This document shows positions 20,075-29,170 of a stretch of 64,000 nucleotides of DNA, one piece after another. The position numbers and the translations under genes are program-made. The DNA is taken from assembly GCF_004339025.1 (NCBI RefSeq), contig NZ_SMFT01000001.1, positions 372,001 through 436,000 of the forward strand. Reading direction: 5' to 3'. Numbering within the stretch: the first letter of the stretch is position 1; every line of letters starts with the position of its first letter. Source of the stretch: Volucribacter psittacicida (GTDB lineage Bacteria > Pseudomonadota > Gammaproteobacteria > Enterobacterales > Pasteurellaceae). The notes below the pieces were generated by a model. It did no database searches, was not told the origin of the DNA, and saw nothing but the letters and a program-made list of their open reading frames with translations.

Positions 20075-22663
20075 ATGGCATTCTTATCTTATATAGCACA
20101 ACAAACGCCAAGCGTAGAACAGATTAAACAACAAAAAAATCATTTAACGCAAAGAGAGTTAGATACCTTTAATCAAGAGAATGTGTATGAGCTTATTGCT
20201 CAACGTAGTCAGTTTTATGATGAGCTTTTATGTCATCTTTGGCAATCTTTTGGGTTAAATCAATGCCAGGATTTAGCACTTATTGCCGTTGGCGGATATG
20301 GTCGTCAGGAGATTTTTCCACTTTCAGATTTAGATTTTTTAATCTTGAGCCAAAATGCCATTTGTTTTGAAACTGAACAAAAAATTGCGCAATTTATTCA
20401 ATTTTTATGGGATTGCCATTTTGATGTGGGGCATAGTGTGCGTTTGCTTGAACAATGCCTTGAGGAGGGGAAAAAAGATCTGAGTATTGCGACAAATTTA
20501 TTAGAAAGCCGTTATTTATGTGGTAATTTGCATTTGTTTCAACAATTAGAAAGTGCGGTGCATAATCAGTCTGATTTTTGGCCCGCGGTGGATTTTTTTC
20601 AAGCCAAGTTAGAGGAACAAAAGCAACGTTATCAACGCTATCATAATACCAGTTATAATTTAGAACCTGATATTAAAAATAGCCCCGGTGGGTTGCGAGA
20701 TTTGCACTTATTGTATTGGATTGCTTTGCGGCATACCAAAGCGAAAAACTTGGGAGATATTTTACAATCAGGCTTTATTTATCCTGAAGAATATGCTCGT
20801 TTACAGCAAAGCCAACAGTTTTTATTTCGTACACGTTTCGCCTTGCATTTAATTTTAAAACGTTATGACAATCGTTTACTCTTTGATCGCCAGCTAAAAA
20901 TAAGCCAAATGTTGGGGTTTGGCGAGGGTAATCAAGGGGTAGAAAAAATGATGAAAGTATTTTTTCAGAGTTTGCAACATATTGCCTTATTAAGCCATAT
21001 TTTACTAAAACATTATCAAGAACATTTTTTAACGCCAGCCCATCAAGCAAGTGCGGTGGATTTGGACGAAAATTTTTGTTTAGTTGGACAAAGCCTACTT
21101 TTAAAAAAATCCTCTCGTTTTACCCAGCAACCTGAAAGCATTTTGGATTTATTTTATTATCTTACGCAATATCATAATGCGGATATTCATTCAAAAACCT
21201 TGCGTGAATTGGTGATTGCCTTAGATCAATTTACCTTACCACTTTGTCAAAATGCGAAAGCAAGGGAGAAATTTATACAGCTTTTAGAACAGCCTAATGC
21301 GATTCATCGTGCATTTTTTCCTATGCACCAATATGGTGTATTAACCGCCTATTTACTACAATGGCAGCCTATTGTGGGGTTAATGCAATTTGATTTATTT
21401 CATACTTATACGGTTGATGAGCATACCTTAAGGGTGATGTTAAAACTTGAAAGTTTTTTGCAACAAGAAAATCGTGCCTCACATCCACTTTGTACCCAAT
21501 TATTACCGCAATTAGCGGATCGCCGTTTATTATATTTAGCCGCATTATTTCACGATATTGCCAAGGGGCGGGGTGGGGATCACGCGGAACTTGGCGGAGA
21601 AGATATGCGTGATTTCGCCATATTACATGGTTTCAATGCTGAACAAACTGAATTAATGTGCTGGTTGGTGCAACAGCATTTATTAATGTCCATTACCGCA
21701 CAACGGCGTGATATTCATGATCCTGATGTGGTCTTAGCCTTTGCGGATAAGGTAAAAAACCAACAATATTTAGATTATTTAGTGTGTTTAACGGTGGCAG
21801 ATATTTGTGCAACCAATAGTACGTTATGGAATGATTGGAAACGCACTTTATTATTTACCCTATATCAATATTGTTCTCAGCAATTTCATCAAGGTATGCA
21901 CCATCGTTTAGATTATCAACAACAAATTGCCCAAAATCGCCAACAGGCAAGTATGTTATTAAAAACAATCCCCCCAGAATCCTTACAAACACTTTGGCAA
22001 CCTTGTCCTGATGAGTATTTTCTACGCAATACGCCAAAACAAATTGCTTGGCATAGCCAATTACTTTATGAAAACCAAGATAAATTGATCGTTAAAGTCA
22101 GTAATAAGTTCGCCAAAGGGGGGACTGAAATTTTTATTTATTGTGCAGATCAAGCGAATTTATTTCATAAGGTAGTGAACATTATTGGTGCTAAAAATTT
22201 GAGTATTCATGATGCACAAATTATTACTCGGCAAGATGGTTATGTTATGGACAGTTTTATTGTGTCAGAGCTTGATGGCGGTTTAGTGCGTAGTGAACGG
22301 CGACGGGCTTTAGAAAAAGCCTTATACCAAGGGTTAAGTCAAGAAATAACAGTTTTAACGCATCAACGGCAAAACTACAAGTTACAACATTTTAAGGTTC
22401 CAACCCAAATACGATTTTTAAATACTCATCGTTTGGATCATACGGAAATGGAGTTGTTTGCTTTAGATAATGCTGGCTTATTGAGCAAAATTAGCCAAGT
22501 TTTTGTAGAACAACAGTTAAATTTGCTAAATGCCAAAATTACCACTGTAGGAGAAAAGGCGGAAGACTTTTTTATTTTGCTTAATCATGAGGGCAAAGCC
22601 CTTTCCCCTGAGCAACGCCAGCAATTAGAGCAAAAACTGATGAAGTTATTATCCAGTGACTAA
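20075..22663 (+). CDS. glnD: [Protein-PII] uridylyltransferase / UMP-removing enzyme
   Basis: GlnD senses glutamine and adds or removes UMP on PII proteins. Protein length is 862 aa. Domains in order: nucleotidyltransferase ([15 protein letters not shown]), PII-uridylyltransferase helical region, HD hydrolase ([13 protein letters not shown]), and two C-terminal ACT domains. I start at the ATG at 20075. The open frame to the TTG at 20030 runs back through the map terminator and is not real. Confidence 0.95.
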   Translation: MAFLSYIAQQTPSVEQIKQQKNHLTQRELDTFNQENVYELIAQRSQFYDELLCHLWQSFGLNQCQDLALIAVGGYGRQEIFPLSDLDFLILSQNAICFETEQKIAQFIQFLWDCHFDVGHSVRLLEQCLEEGKKDLSIATNLLESRYLCGNLHLFQQLESAVHNQSDFWPAVDFFQAKLEEQKQRYQRYHNTSYNLEPDIKNSPGGLRDLHLLYWIALRHTKAKNLGDILQSGFIYPEEYARLQQSQQFLFRTRFALHLILKRYDNRLLFDRQLKISQMLGFGEGNQGVEKMMKVFFQSLQHIALLSHILLKHYQEHFLTPAHQASAVDLDENFCLVGQSLLLKKSSRFTQQPESILDLFYYLTQYHNADIHSKTLRELVIALDQFTLPLCQNAKAREKFIQLLEQPNAIHRAFFPMHQYGVLTAYLLQWQPIVGLMQFDLFHTYTVDEHTLRVMLKLESFLQQENRASHPLCTQLLPQLADRRLLYLAALFHDIAKGRGGDHAELGGEDMRDFAILHGFNAEQTELMCWLVQQHLLMSITAQRRDIHDPDVVLAFADKVKNQQYLDYLVCLTVADICATNSTLWNDWKRTLLFTLYQYCSQQFHQGMHHRLDYQQQIAQNRQQASMLLKTIPPESLQTLWQPCPDEYFLRNTPKQIAWHSQLLYENQDKLIVKVSNKFAKGGTEIFIYCADQANLFHKVVNIIGAKNLSIHDAQIITRQDGYVMDSFIVSELDGGLVRSERRRALEKALYQGLSQEITVLTHQRQNYKLQHFKVPTQIRFLNTHRLDHTEMELFALDNAGLLSKISQVFVEQQLNLLNAKITTVGEKAEDFFILLNHEGKALSPEQRQQLEQKLMKLLSSD

Positions 22664-22781
22664 ATATTAACGTGACAATGTCACATGTTATAAAAAATAG
22701 TCCATGAGTTTGCTATGGCACTTGGGGAAATTTTGTTATAATCCGTCCCATTTTAAATTCATTATTTACTAAAACAATCCT

Positions 22782-24245
22782 ATGAAATTTATTATTAAAC
22801 TTTTTCCTGAAATTATGATTAAAAGTGATTCCGTTCGGAAACGCTTTATCAAGATTTTAACCAGTAATATTCGTAATGTATTAACCCGTTTTGATGAGCA
22901 GGTCGCTGTGGTACGCCATTGGGATTATATTGAAGTGCGGTCAAAAAATCATGAGAATTTTGATGGATTAATTGAACAGTTACAACGTATTCCTGGGATT
23001 CATCATTTTTTAGCGGTAGAAGAAAAGCCTTTTTCTTCTTTGCATGATATTTTTGAAAAGACGTTGGCCGAAGTGGCTAGCCAATTAGAAAATAAAACCT
23101 TTTGCGTGCGAGTAAGACGCAAAGGAAAACATGATTTCAATTCTTTAGACGCGGAACGTTATATCGGCGGTGGCTTAAATCAACATATTCCCTCAGCCAA
23201 AGTCAAATTAACACGTCCAGATATGACAGTACGCATTGATATTGAACATGATAAAATGATGTTAATTAAATCCCGTTATGCGGGGATTGGCGGCTATCCT
23301 ATTGGTACACAGGAAGATGTATTATCCTTAATTTCGGGCGGTTTTGATTCAGGGGTATCCAGTTATATGCTGATACGCCGTGGTTGTCGTGTTCATTATT
23401 GCTTTTTCAATTTAGGGGGCGCAACTCACGAAATTGGGGTAAAACAAATGGCTTATCATCTTTGGCAACATTATAGCCAATCCCATAAAGTCCGTTTTAT
23501 TGCCATTAATTTTGAATCTGTCGTTGGGGAGATTTTAGAAAAAATTGATAATGGGCAAATGGGCGTGGTATTAAAGCGTATGATGGTGCGTGCGGCAAGC
23601 CAAGTGGCAGAACGTTTTGGTATTCAAGCCTTGGTGACCGGCGAGGCTTTAGGACAGGTGTCTAGCCAAACCTTAACCAATTTACGCTTAATTGATGAGG
23701 CGGCGGATTGTTTAGTTTTGCGTCCGTTAGTTTCTCACGATAAAGAACAGATTATCGCCTTAGCTAAGCAAATTGAAACTGAAGATATTGCAAAATCGAT
23801 GCCTGAATTTTGTGGGGTGATCTCTAAAAATCCAACGGTCAAAGCGGTTAAAAGCAAAATTGAACAAGAAGAACAGCATTTTGATATGAATATTCTACAA
23901 AGTGCGGTGGAAAATGCACAAATTTTAGATATTCGTCAAATTGCAGAACAAACGGCGCAATCAGTAACAGAAGTGGAAACCGTTGCCGTATTGGCACCAC
24001 AGGATATTATTATTGATATTCGTAGCCCAGAAGAAGTGGAAGAAAAGCCACTGGTATTAAGCAGCTCTCATCAAATTATTACTTTGCCATTCTATAAATT
24101 ATCAAGTCAATTTGCGACGCTGCCACAAGATAAAACCTATCTTTTATATTGTGAAAGAGGCGTAATGAGCAAATTGCAAGCCTTATATTTACAAGATGCA
24201 GGTTTTAATAATGTTAAGGTATTTCGCATTGCCCCACTTAATTGA
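22782..24245 (+). CDS. thiI: tRNA 4-thiouridine / thiazole sulfurtransferase
   Basis: ThiI transfers persulfide sulfur to U8 of tRNAs (s4U) and, in enterics, contributes to thiazole synthesis. The 487-aa protein has a THUMP domain, the PP-loop S-G-G-F-D-S-G near residue 184, and a C-terminal rhodanese domain with the catalytic cysteine in Y-C-E-R-G-V-M-S. The rhodanese extension is the E. coli-type form. A perfect palindrome GTGACAATGTCAC lies about 100 bp upstream. Confidence 0.95.
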   Translation: MKFIIKLFPEIMIKSDSVRKRFIKILTSNIRNVLTRFDEQVAVVRHWDYIEVRSKNHENFDGLIEQLQRIPGIHHFLAVEEKPFSSLHDIFEKTLAEVASQLENKTFCVRVRRKGKHDFNSLDAERYIGGGLNQHIPSAKVKLTRPDMTVRIDIEHDKMMLIKSRYAGIGGYPIGTQEDVLSLISGGFDSGVSSYMLIRRGCRVHYCFFNLGGATHEIGVKQMAYHLWQHYSQSHKVRFIAINFESVVGEILEKIDNGQMGVVLKRMMVRAASQVAERFGIQALVTGEALGQVSSQTLTNLRLIDEAADCLVLRPLVSHDKEQIIALAKQIETEDIAKSMPEFCGVISKNPTVKAVKSKIEQEEQHFDMNILQSAVENAQILDIRQIAEQTAQSVTEVETVAVLAPQDIIIDIRSPEEVEEKPLVLSSSHQIITLPFYKLSSQFATLPQDKTYLLYCERGVMSKLQALYLQDAGFNNVKVFRIAPLN

Positions 24246-24250
24246 AACAA

Positions 24251-25177
24251 CTATAACATTTTCAATAAATCAGTAATTGCCTGACATAATAAATGCCGAT
24301 CATGACGATATTGCACATCATCGGCATTTAATTGTCTTTGTAACCATAAAGGTTGTTTATCGCCGTTAATTTTCTCATAGGGTTGCTGTGTTGTAGTAAT
24401 AATGCCATCAATAATGGCTTTTCCAACATTATGGTGAATCCAATTAATCCGTTGAGCAAGGGAAAGTTTCGCGGCAGGACTATGTTCAACGCCTAAATTA
24501 TCAATAAAAATTATTGGGCATTGTTTTTGGCGTAAACATTGTTGCACCTCTTTTAGCAATAACGGCGGCATAATGCTGGTAAAAAAACTGCCCGGGCCAA
24601 TAAGAATTAATTCCGCTTGTTCTAATGCGGTAATGGCTTCTGGTGTTGCGGAGACCAGAGGAGTGAGTGCCAATGATTGCGGTAATTCCTTAAGGTTATC
24701 AATATTCACTTCCCCTAAAATTTGTTGCCCTGAAGATAATTGTGCCACGAGATGAACCGGGGTTTCGGACATAGGAATAATAAAGGATTTTACCTTTAAT
24801 AAATCACGCACCAAATTTACCCCTTCTAAAGGACGAATTTGCATATTTTCTAATGCGGTTAGCATTAAATTGCCTAGATTATGCCCCGCAAGCTCACCTT
24901 TACCGCCAAATCGATATTCAAATAGGGTAGAGGCGGTACTCGGTTCGGTGATAATTTGGTTTAAACAATTACGCAAATCTCCCCAAGCTATTCCACCATA
25001 ATTTTCTCGAATTCGCCCAGTAGAACCGCCATTATCTGTGGTTGTAACAATGCCTGTGAGTTTTTCTTGCATAAAATTTAAGGCTGAGAGAATACGCCCT
25101 AAACCATGCCCACCACCAATGGCAACAATATGTTTTAAGTCCGTTAGTGGAGTAGAGGGATTCTTTAATAACATCAT
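24251..25177 (-). CDS. ybhK: YvcK/YbhK-family protein (CofD-like fold)
   Basis: This 308-aa protein is of the gluconeogenesis-factor family (YvcK in Bacillus, YbhK in E. coli). These proteins have a CofD-like fold and bind UDP-sugars. The exact biochemical role in Gram-negatives is not settled. Visible motifs: I-G-G-G-H-G-L-G near the N-terminus, T-T-D-N-G-G-S-T-G-R, G-H-N-L-G-N-L and L-I-G-P-G-S-F-F-T-S. It is divergent from moaA, as in E. coli. I use the ATG at 25177. The frame opens at a TTG at 25186. Confidence 0.88.
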   Translation of the reverse strand: MMLLKNPSTPLTDLKHIVAIGGGHGLGRILSALNFMQEKLTGIVTTTDNGGSTGRIRENYGGIAWGDLRNCLNQIITEPSTASTLFEYRFGGKGELAGHNLGNLMLTALENMQIRPLEGVNLVRDLLKVKSFIIPMSETPVHLVAQLSSGQQILGEVNIDNLKELPQSLALTPLVSATPEAITALEQAELILIGPGSFFTSIMPPLLLKEVQQCLRQKQCPIIFIDNLGVEHSPAAKLSLAQRINWIHHNVGKAIIDGIITTTQQPYEKINGDKQPLWLQRQLNADDVQYRHDRHLLCQAITDLLKML

Positions 25178-25383
25178 AAGTCTCAAATGAATAATTTGCT
25201 CGGCAAGATAGCATTTTTTACTAAAGAGATAAATAAGTGAGAGAATTTTTTCATTGTATATTTACTTATACAGCTAATCTCTCCGTTGTGATAAATATGT
25301 TTACCTCGATCAGGTTATTTTCCCCTTGCAGATTGTACATTTATTTTTTTCTATTCTAGAATGTTGTTTATTTATTTTTGCAT

Positions 25384-25493
25384 AACTCCGAGCTTGTTGA
25401 CCTAAACTTTTTTATTGAAATAGCATGGTTTGCAAGCCGACAAATTTTTGTCCAAGGATAAGATTGGAAACGATTTATCCTCTCGTATTTAGA
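25384..25493 (+). promoter_or_regulatory. Molybdenum cofactor (Moco RNA) riboswitch
   Basis: The 318-bp gap between ybhK and moaA holds a structured leader. Blocks ACTCCGAGC, TTGACCTAAA, GCATGGTTTGCAAGCC, TGTCCAAGGATAAGATTGG and AAACGATTTATCCTC follow the Moco motif known upstream of moaA in gammaproteobacteria, including the GGATAA...TTATCC stem. It ends just before the AAAGG ribosome binding site, so it probably controls translation or elongation of moaACDE. I recognise it from motif memory and gene context, not a covariance search. Confidence 0.75.
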
Positions 25494-25504
25494 AAGGTGT
25501 CTTA

Positions 25505-26518
25505 ATGCAACATATTCCCGTTAAGTCGTTGGAGGCTGACCGTTTGGTTGATGCTTTCCAGCGTGAATATTATTATCTTCGTTTATCCATTACTGATGTT
25601 TGCAACTTTCGTTGTAACTATTGTTTGCCTAATGGATACCAGCCAGAGAAAAACAAACCTCATTTCTTAACGCAAGAAGAAATTATCCGTATAGCCAAAG
25701 CCTTTGCGGCAATGGGGACTGAAAAGATTAGAATTACAGGCGGTGAACCCACTTTACGCAAAGATTTTTTATCCATTGTGGAACAAATTCATCAAATCAA
25801 TGACATCAAAACCATTGCCCTCACAACCAATGGTTATCGTATGGCGAAAGAGGTAGAGCTGTGGAAAAAAGCAGGGATTACTTCCATTAATGTGAGCTTA
25901 GATAGTTTAAATCCTAATATGTTTTATGCGATTACTGGTGAAAATAAATTTTATCAAGTGATGCGTGGGATTGAGCGTGCTTTAGAAGTGGGTTATGCCA
26001 AAATAAAAGTGAATGCGGTATTGATGAAACAACTTAATGATCGTGAGTTTGATCAATTTTTAGCTTGGATTAAAGATAAACCCATTCAAATGCGTTTTAT
26101 TGAATTAATGCAAACAGGAGATATGGATCACTTTTTCCAACAATATCATTTATCTGGTCAATTATTAGAAAAAAAATTATTACAACAAGGTTGGCAATTA
26201 CGCCCTAAAGGACGAACCGATGGGCCAGCTAAAGTGTTTCATCATCAAAATTATCAGGGCGAAGTCGGGCTTATTATGCCTTATGAAAAGAATTTTTGTG
26301 CCAGTTGTAATCGTTTAAGGGTTTCTGCTCGTGGCAAATTGCATCTTTGTTTATTTGGCGAAGAGGGGATTGCCTTAAGAGATTTGTTACAATCTGATGA
26401 GCAACAAGCTCAATTACAAGCACGTTTATTTTCGGCATTACAACATAAACGGCAGCATCATTATTTACATTATGGCGATACTGGCGTGCGTGCTAATTTA
26501 TCGACAATTGGTGGTTAA
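25505..26518 (+). CDS. moaA: GTP 3',8-cyclase MoaA
   Basis: MoaA is a radical-SAM enzyme that starts molybdopterin synthesis by cyclising GTP. The 337-aa protein has the N-terminal C-N-F-R-C-N-Y-C cluster motif and the second cluster near the C-terminus in C-A-S-C-N-R-L and L-H-L-C. It ends in the conserved G-G. It is first in moaACDE. Confidence 0.97.
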   Translation: MQHIPVKSLEADRLVDAFQREYYYLRLSITDVCNFRCNYCLPNGYQPEKNKPHFLTQEEIIRIAKAFAAMGTEKIRITGGEPTLRKDFLSIVEQIHQINDIKTIALTTNGYRMAKEVELWKKAGITSINVSLDSLNPNMFYAITGENKFYQVMRGIERALEVGYAKIKVNAVLMKQLNDREFDQFLAWIKDKPIQMRFIELMQTGDMDHFFQQYHLSGQLLEKKLLQQGWQLRPKGRTDGPAKVFHHQNYQGEVGLIMPYEKNFCASCNRLRVSARGKLHLCLFGEEGIALRDLLQSDEQQAQLQARLFSALQHKRQHHYLHYGDTGVRANLSTIGG

Positions 26519-26536
26519 TTAATAAAGGAAGATAAA

Positions 26537-27031
26537 ATGACAGAATTTACTCATATTAATGCACAAGGCGAAGCCAATATGGTTGATGTTTCCTTGAAAC
26601 AAGATACGGTACGAGAAGCCAGAGCGGAAGCGATAGTGACAATGTCACAAAAGACCTTCACGATGATTTTAAATGGGCAACATCATAAAGGCGATGTATT
26701 TGCGACCGCCCGTATTGCAGGCATACAGGCTGCAAAAAAAACATGGGAGCTTATTCCATTATGCCACCCTTTATTATTAAGCAAAGTTGAAATTAGCATT
26801 ACGCCATTACCTGAAACACACCAAGTGAGAATAGAAAGTCTTTGTAAATTAACGGGCAAAACAGGGGTAGAAATGGAGGCATTAACTGCCGCAAGTGTTG
26901 CCGCTTTAACTATTTATGATATGTGCAAAGCTGTACAAAAAAATATTGTCATTGAACAAGTACGCTTACTGGAAAAGTGCGGTGGAAAATCAGGTTATTT
27001 TAGTGTACAAGAATTAGGTAAAAAACAATGA
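26537..27031 (+). CDS. moaC: Cyclic pyranopterin monophosphate synthase MoaC
   Basis: MoaC converts the MoaA product to cyclic pyranopterin monophosphate. It is 164 aa with M-V-D-V-S near the N-terminus, L-C-H-P-L and K-T-G-V-E-M-E-A, the conserved active-site segments. AAGGAAG precedes the ATG. The stop overlaps moaD by 4 bp. Confidence 0.97.
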   Translation: MTEFTHINAQGEANMVDVSLKQDTVREARAEAIVTMSQKTFTMILNGQHHKGDVFATARIAGIQAAKKTWELIPLCHPLLLSKVEISITPLPETHQVRIESLCKLTGKTGVEMEALTAASVAALTIYDMCKAVQKNIVIEQVRLLEKCGGKSGYFSVQELGKKQ

Positions 27032-27273
27032 TAAAAGTATTATTTTTTGGTCAAATTAGAGAGTTGGTGAATACCGATGAATTAATGCTTGAACCTCAAT
27101 TTGAGCATATTCAACAATTATTGGATTTTTTGATACAAAAAGGCGATAAATGGCAATTTGCTTTACAGCAAGGCAAAGTGCTTGTGGCCGTTAATCAAGT
27201 ATTATCTGGCTTAGATACCCCCATTCAAAATGGTGATGAAATTGCATTTTTTCCGCCAGTAACAGGAGGCTAA
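27028..27273 (+). CDS. moaD: Molybdopterin synthase sulfur carrier subunit
   Basis: MoaD is a ubiquitin-like protein that delivers sulfur as a C-terminal thiocarboxylate. It is 81 aa and ends in the required P-V-T-G-G. It overlaps moaC by ATGA and abuts moaE. Confidence 0.96.
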   Translation: MIKVLFFGQIRELVNTDELMLEPQFEHIQQLLDFLIQKGDKWQFALQQGKVLVAVNQVLSGLDTPIQNGDEIAFFPPVTGG

Positions 27274-27732
27274 GTGAATAATAAGATCAAAATTAGTGTC
27301 AGTGAAGCAACTTTTGACCAAAATAAAGAATATCAATGGCTTGCTCAATCACAATCTGTAGGGGCTGTTGTGATTTTTGTTGGAAAAGTAAGAGATCTTA
27401 ATTTAGGTGATCAGGTATCACAACTGTATTTAGAACATTATCCTGCAATGACAGAAAAAACATTGCAAGATATTGCCAAACAAGCTCAACAACGTTGGGA
27501 TATTCAAGCGATTACAATTATTCATCGTGTTGGGCAATTAAAGGCAGGTGATGAAATTGTCTTAGTCGGTGTCAGTTCCGCACATCGTCTTGATGCTTAT
27601 CAAGCCAATGAATTTATTATGGATTACCTAAAAACCAAAGCACCATTTTGGAAAAAAGAAACAACTTCCTCAGGCGAACGCTGGGTTGAAGCAAAACAAA
27701 CGGATGAGGAAGCGATGGGAAGGTGGGGCTAA
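27274..27732 (+). CDS. moaE: Molybdopterin synthase catalytic subunit
   Basis: MoaE binds MoaD and inserts two sulfurs into the pyranopterin. The 152-aa protein begins at a GTG directly after moaD and has F-V-G-K-V-R near residue 33, H-R-V-G and the C-terminal K-A-P-F-W-K-K-E. It is the last gene before the Xer-associated element. Confidence 0.95.
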   Translation: MNNKIKISVSEATFDQNKEYQWLAQSQSVGAVVIFVGKVRDLNLGDQVSQLYLEHYPAMTEKTLQDIAKQAQQRWDIQAITIIHRVGQLKAGDEIVLVGVSSAHRLDAYQANEFIMDYLKTKAPFWKKETTSSGERWVEAKQTDEEAMGRWG

Positions 27733-27759
27733 TTACATTTACTTTTACCTTATAGTTAA

Positions 27760-27787
27760 ATTACCTTATAACTAATTTCGCATAATG
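27760..27787 (+). repeat. Left copy of a 28-bp direct repeat containing the dif XerC arm
   Basis: The sequence ATTACCTTATAACTA followed by ATTTCGCATAATG is repeated exactly at 29143-29170, where it forms the left half of dif. The two copies are 1,383 bp apart and bracket the phage-like remnant. Confidence 0.85.
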
Positions 27788-27886
27788 TAAGTGCAGATTA
27801 TGTTACAATTCGAAGCACGATATAATAGGCTTGCCCATCGTGCGAGAATTTATACATAATCTGCGATTATGCGAATTTAGTTATAA
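27766..27886. mobile_element. Folded attP-like hairpin of a Xer-integrated element
   Basis: A 121-bp interrupted palindrome has three nested stems. A 21-bp outer stem (27766-27786 with 27866-27886, one mismatch) carries the XerC arm ATTTCGCATAA. An 11-bp stem GCAGATTATGT (27793-27803 with 27854-27864) resembles a XerD arm. A 7-bp stem GCACGAT (27815-27821 with 27837-27843) closes the loop. The outer and middle stems are separated by a bulge where the central region of dif would be. This is the form of the single-strand attP hairpin used by CTX-type filamentous phages. Confidence 0.65.
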
Positions 27887-27897
27887 AGGGTTTTGTA

Positions 27898-27990
27898 ATG
27901 GGAAAATTACATAATAATGCTGAAAATTTAGTGCTAAAGTTATCGCTTAGAGACCTGGAATTACTAGTGAATAGCTTAAAAAGAACCTAA
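27898..27990 (+). CDS. Small ORF of 30 aa in the Xer-associated element
   Basis: It runs from ATG to TAA and encodes a leucine-rich peptide with no recognised family. It lies between the attP-like hairpin and the 94-aa ORF. No clear ribosome binding site is visible, so it may not be translated. Confidence 0.25.
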   Translation: MGKLHNNAENLVLKLSLRDLELLVNSLKRT

Positions 27991-28019
27991 TCAATCACTA
28001 TTGGACGCACTAATATTGT

Positions 28020-28304
28020 ATGGCAAGTATAACGCTAAAAGATATAACTCCACGCCATTTTTACGAAACTGTTAAACTTTTAAAAACAACAGATTACCGT
28101 ATCTACATCACTCTCAATACTGTAGAAATTCGTTTGCCATATAGTAATTTTGAGACTATGGAAGAGACAGTAAAACGTTTTGATCAAATGGAACACGTTC
28201 AAGCATTTTTAAATGAGTTAGTTCATTCTACTGTGCCTATTGATTGGGATGAATTTATAGAGAATTTTCATTATAAACCTAGAAATAAATTTTATCGGAA
28301 ATAA
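28020..28304 (+). CDS. Hypothetical protein of the Xer-associated element
   Basis: This 94-aa soluble protein is not recognised. It is rich in charged residues, with a basic end (K-P-R-N-K-F-Y-R-K), no signal peptide and no membrane segment, so it is not a phage coat protein. It is followed by a strong terminator that overlaps its stop codon. Its position inside the dif-flanked interval suggests an element-encoded accessory or regulatory protein. Function is unknown. Confidence 0.55.
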   Translation: MASITLKDITPRHFYETVKLLKTTDYRIYITLNTVEIRLPYSNFETMEETVKRFDQMEHVQAFLNELVHSTVPIDWDEFIENFHYKPRNKFYRK

Positions 28305-28336
28305 TAATGCCAGTAATGTACTGGCATTATCTTTTA
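28304..28336 (+). terminator. Terminator after the 94-aa ORF
   Basis: ATAATGCCAGTA and TACTGGCATTAT form a perfect 12-bp stem around ATG, followed by CTTTTAT. Confidence 0.75.
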
Positions 28337-28442
28337 TAGTAACTCTATAGTTATATAGTCACTACCTTATTTGATTAGGCGAATTACATTATCTGTACTT
28401 CTCATTTTGGTTCTTTCTTTTTCTGTTTATAAAATATACGAA

Positions 28443-28502
28443 AAAGTTCGGGGGGTTCTGTTACACCCGAACTTTGGTGCGGTTTTCCGCATTATTTTTT
28501 TC
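28443..28502 (+). terminator. Two consecutive hairpins in the element's intergenic region
   Basis: The first is AAAGTTCGGG with CCCGAACTTT around a 13-nt loop. The second is TGCGG-TTTT-CCGCA followed by TTATTTTTTT, a textbook terminator. The first has no T-tract. In a filamentous phage such intergenic hairpins can be the packaging signal or replication origin, but I cannot show that here. Confidence 0.6.
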
Positions 28503-28644
28503 TATTTTTTTTATTAATGTATTCAAAATAGTCTTCATCTGAGATGTGTTTTAACCCTTTTCTGATCAAAATTTTTAGAACTTCCGTATCTTTAAGGCTT
28601 ACTTTTGTCAGTATAGTTACTTCATCAATATGCTTAGCTGGCAT
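28492..28644 (-). CDS. Small divergent protein (50 aa), possible element regulator
   Basis: I start it at the ATG at 28644, which has AAGGAG at good spacing. The longer frame to 28686 has no site. The peptide begins M-P-A-K-H-I-D and contains a helix-rich T-E-V-L-K-I-L-I-R-K-G-L-K segment, with a basic tail. Its size and position, divergent from the replication-gene fragment, recall the RstR repressor of CTX phage, but I see no sequence motif that proves DNA binding. Confidence 0.5.
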   Translation of the reverse strand: MPAKHIDEVTILTKVSLKDTEVLKILIRKGLKHISDEDYFEYINKKNRKK

Positions 28645-28664
28645 GTATAACTCCTTAAATGTGA

Positions 28665-28895
28665 TATGGATCGAGAATTCTATCATTTCTTATAAAAGAA
28701 CAGGACTTTGGTTATCAACTCCCTTTATTGGGAGATTTCGGCTTTGTCGGTGTTCATATTCAAACTGGCGAACAACAAGAAGGGATAAGAATTCCTACTT
28801 TTCATCACAAGGGCAGTTTTTGTGATGTAGTTTCTATAAAAATTAATGGTTCAATTTTAACAATGAGCGGTAATCCAAGCCGTTGGAATAGATAA
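28665..28895 (+). pseudogene. Fragment of a filamentous phage replication initiation protein (gene II/X, RstA-like)
   Basis: An open frame of about 76 codons lacks an ATG start and stops at TAA. It encodes D-F-G-Y-Q-L-P-L-L-G-D-F-G-F-V-G-V-H-I early on. It ends G-S-I-L-T-M-S-G-N-P-S-R-W-N-R, matching the conserved G-N-P-x-x-W/F block of phage replication proteins as I remember it. After the stop, another frame reads N-I-F, the expected continuation, so a small deletion probably broke the gene. The rest of the gene is absent. Assignment is from motif memory. Confidence 0.5.
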
Positions 28896-28909
28896 CATAT
28901 TTTAATGGT

Positions 28910-28973
28910 AACCCTAAAAAATAAAAGCTCACGCCCGCAAGAATGAGGACGTGAGCTTTTATTTTTTAGGGTT
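28910..28973. repeat. Perfect 24-bp inverted repeat with 16-nt loop
   Basis: The arm from 28910 to 28933 (AACCCTAAAAAAT then AAAAGCTCACG) is exactly complementary to 28950-28973. The A/T-rich outer part gives a T-tract in both directions, so it could act as a bidirectional terminator. Its perfection is unusual in an otherwise decayed interval. It could also be a replication or packaging hairpin of the element. Confidence 0.7.
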
Positions 28974-29142
28974 GAACAAGCGTAGCGCGTTAGTTTAGAT
29001 ATTTACTTTACATTAAGATGTTAATGAGAACATTCCAATAAAAATCATTGTGACAGGGTTTAATATCATAAGATGTTACCTTGCTTAATTGGATTTTGTT
29101 ACTTGTGCATAACTCTGTGGTTTTATTGAGATACACTTTTTT

Positions 29143-29170
29143 ATTACCTTATAACTAATTTCGCATAATG
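29143..29170 (+). repeat. Right copy of the 28-bp direct repeat
   Basis: It is identical to 27760-27787. Its last 13 bases are the XerC arm and the start of the central region of dif. Confidence 0.85.

Larger units (their letters stand above)
27786..29168. mobile_element. Decayed dif-integrated element (filamentous-phage-like, IMEX)
   Basis: The roughly 1.38-kb interval between the two XerC-arm repeats contains the rest of the attP-like hairpin, three short ORFs, three hairpins or terminators, and a fragment resembling a filamentous phage replication protein. Its edges match what XerC-mediated insertion of a folded ssDNA circle into dif would leave. It is far too short for a complete inovirus (usually 5-8 kb) and has no coat, zonula-type or assembly genes, so it is a remnant or a minimal satellite. 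Confidence 0.65.

Noticed and set aside
27733-27897. The palindrome near 27.8 kb as a simple moaE terminator
   Set aside because: It is three nested stems over 121 bp with dif arms and an exact repeat at dif; a terminator would not need these. Termination could still be a side effect.
28544-28825. Plus-strand open frame of 93 aa
   Set aside because: It overlaps the small minus-strand ORF and the replication fragment in a different frame; the peptide has no family features, while the neighbouring frame does.
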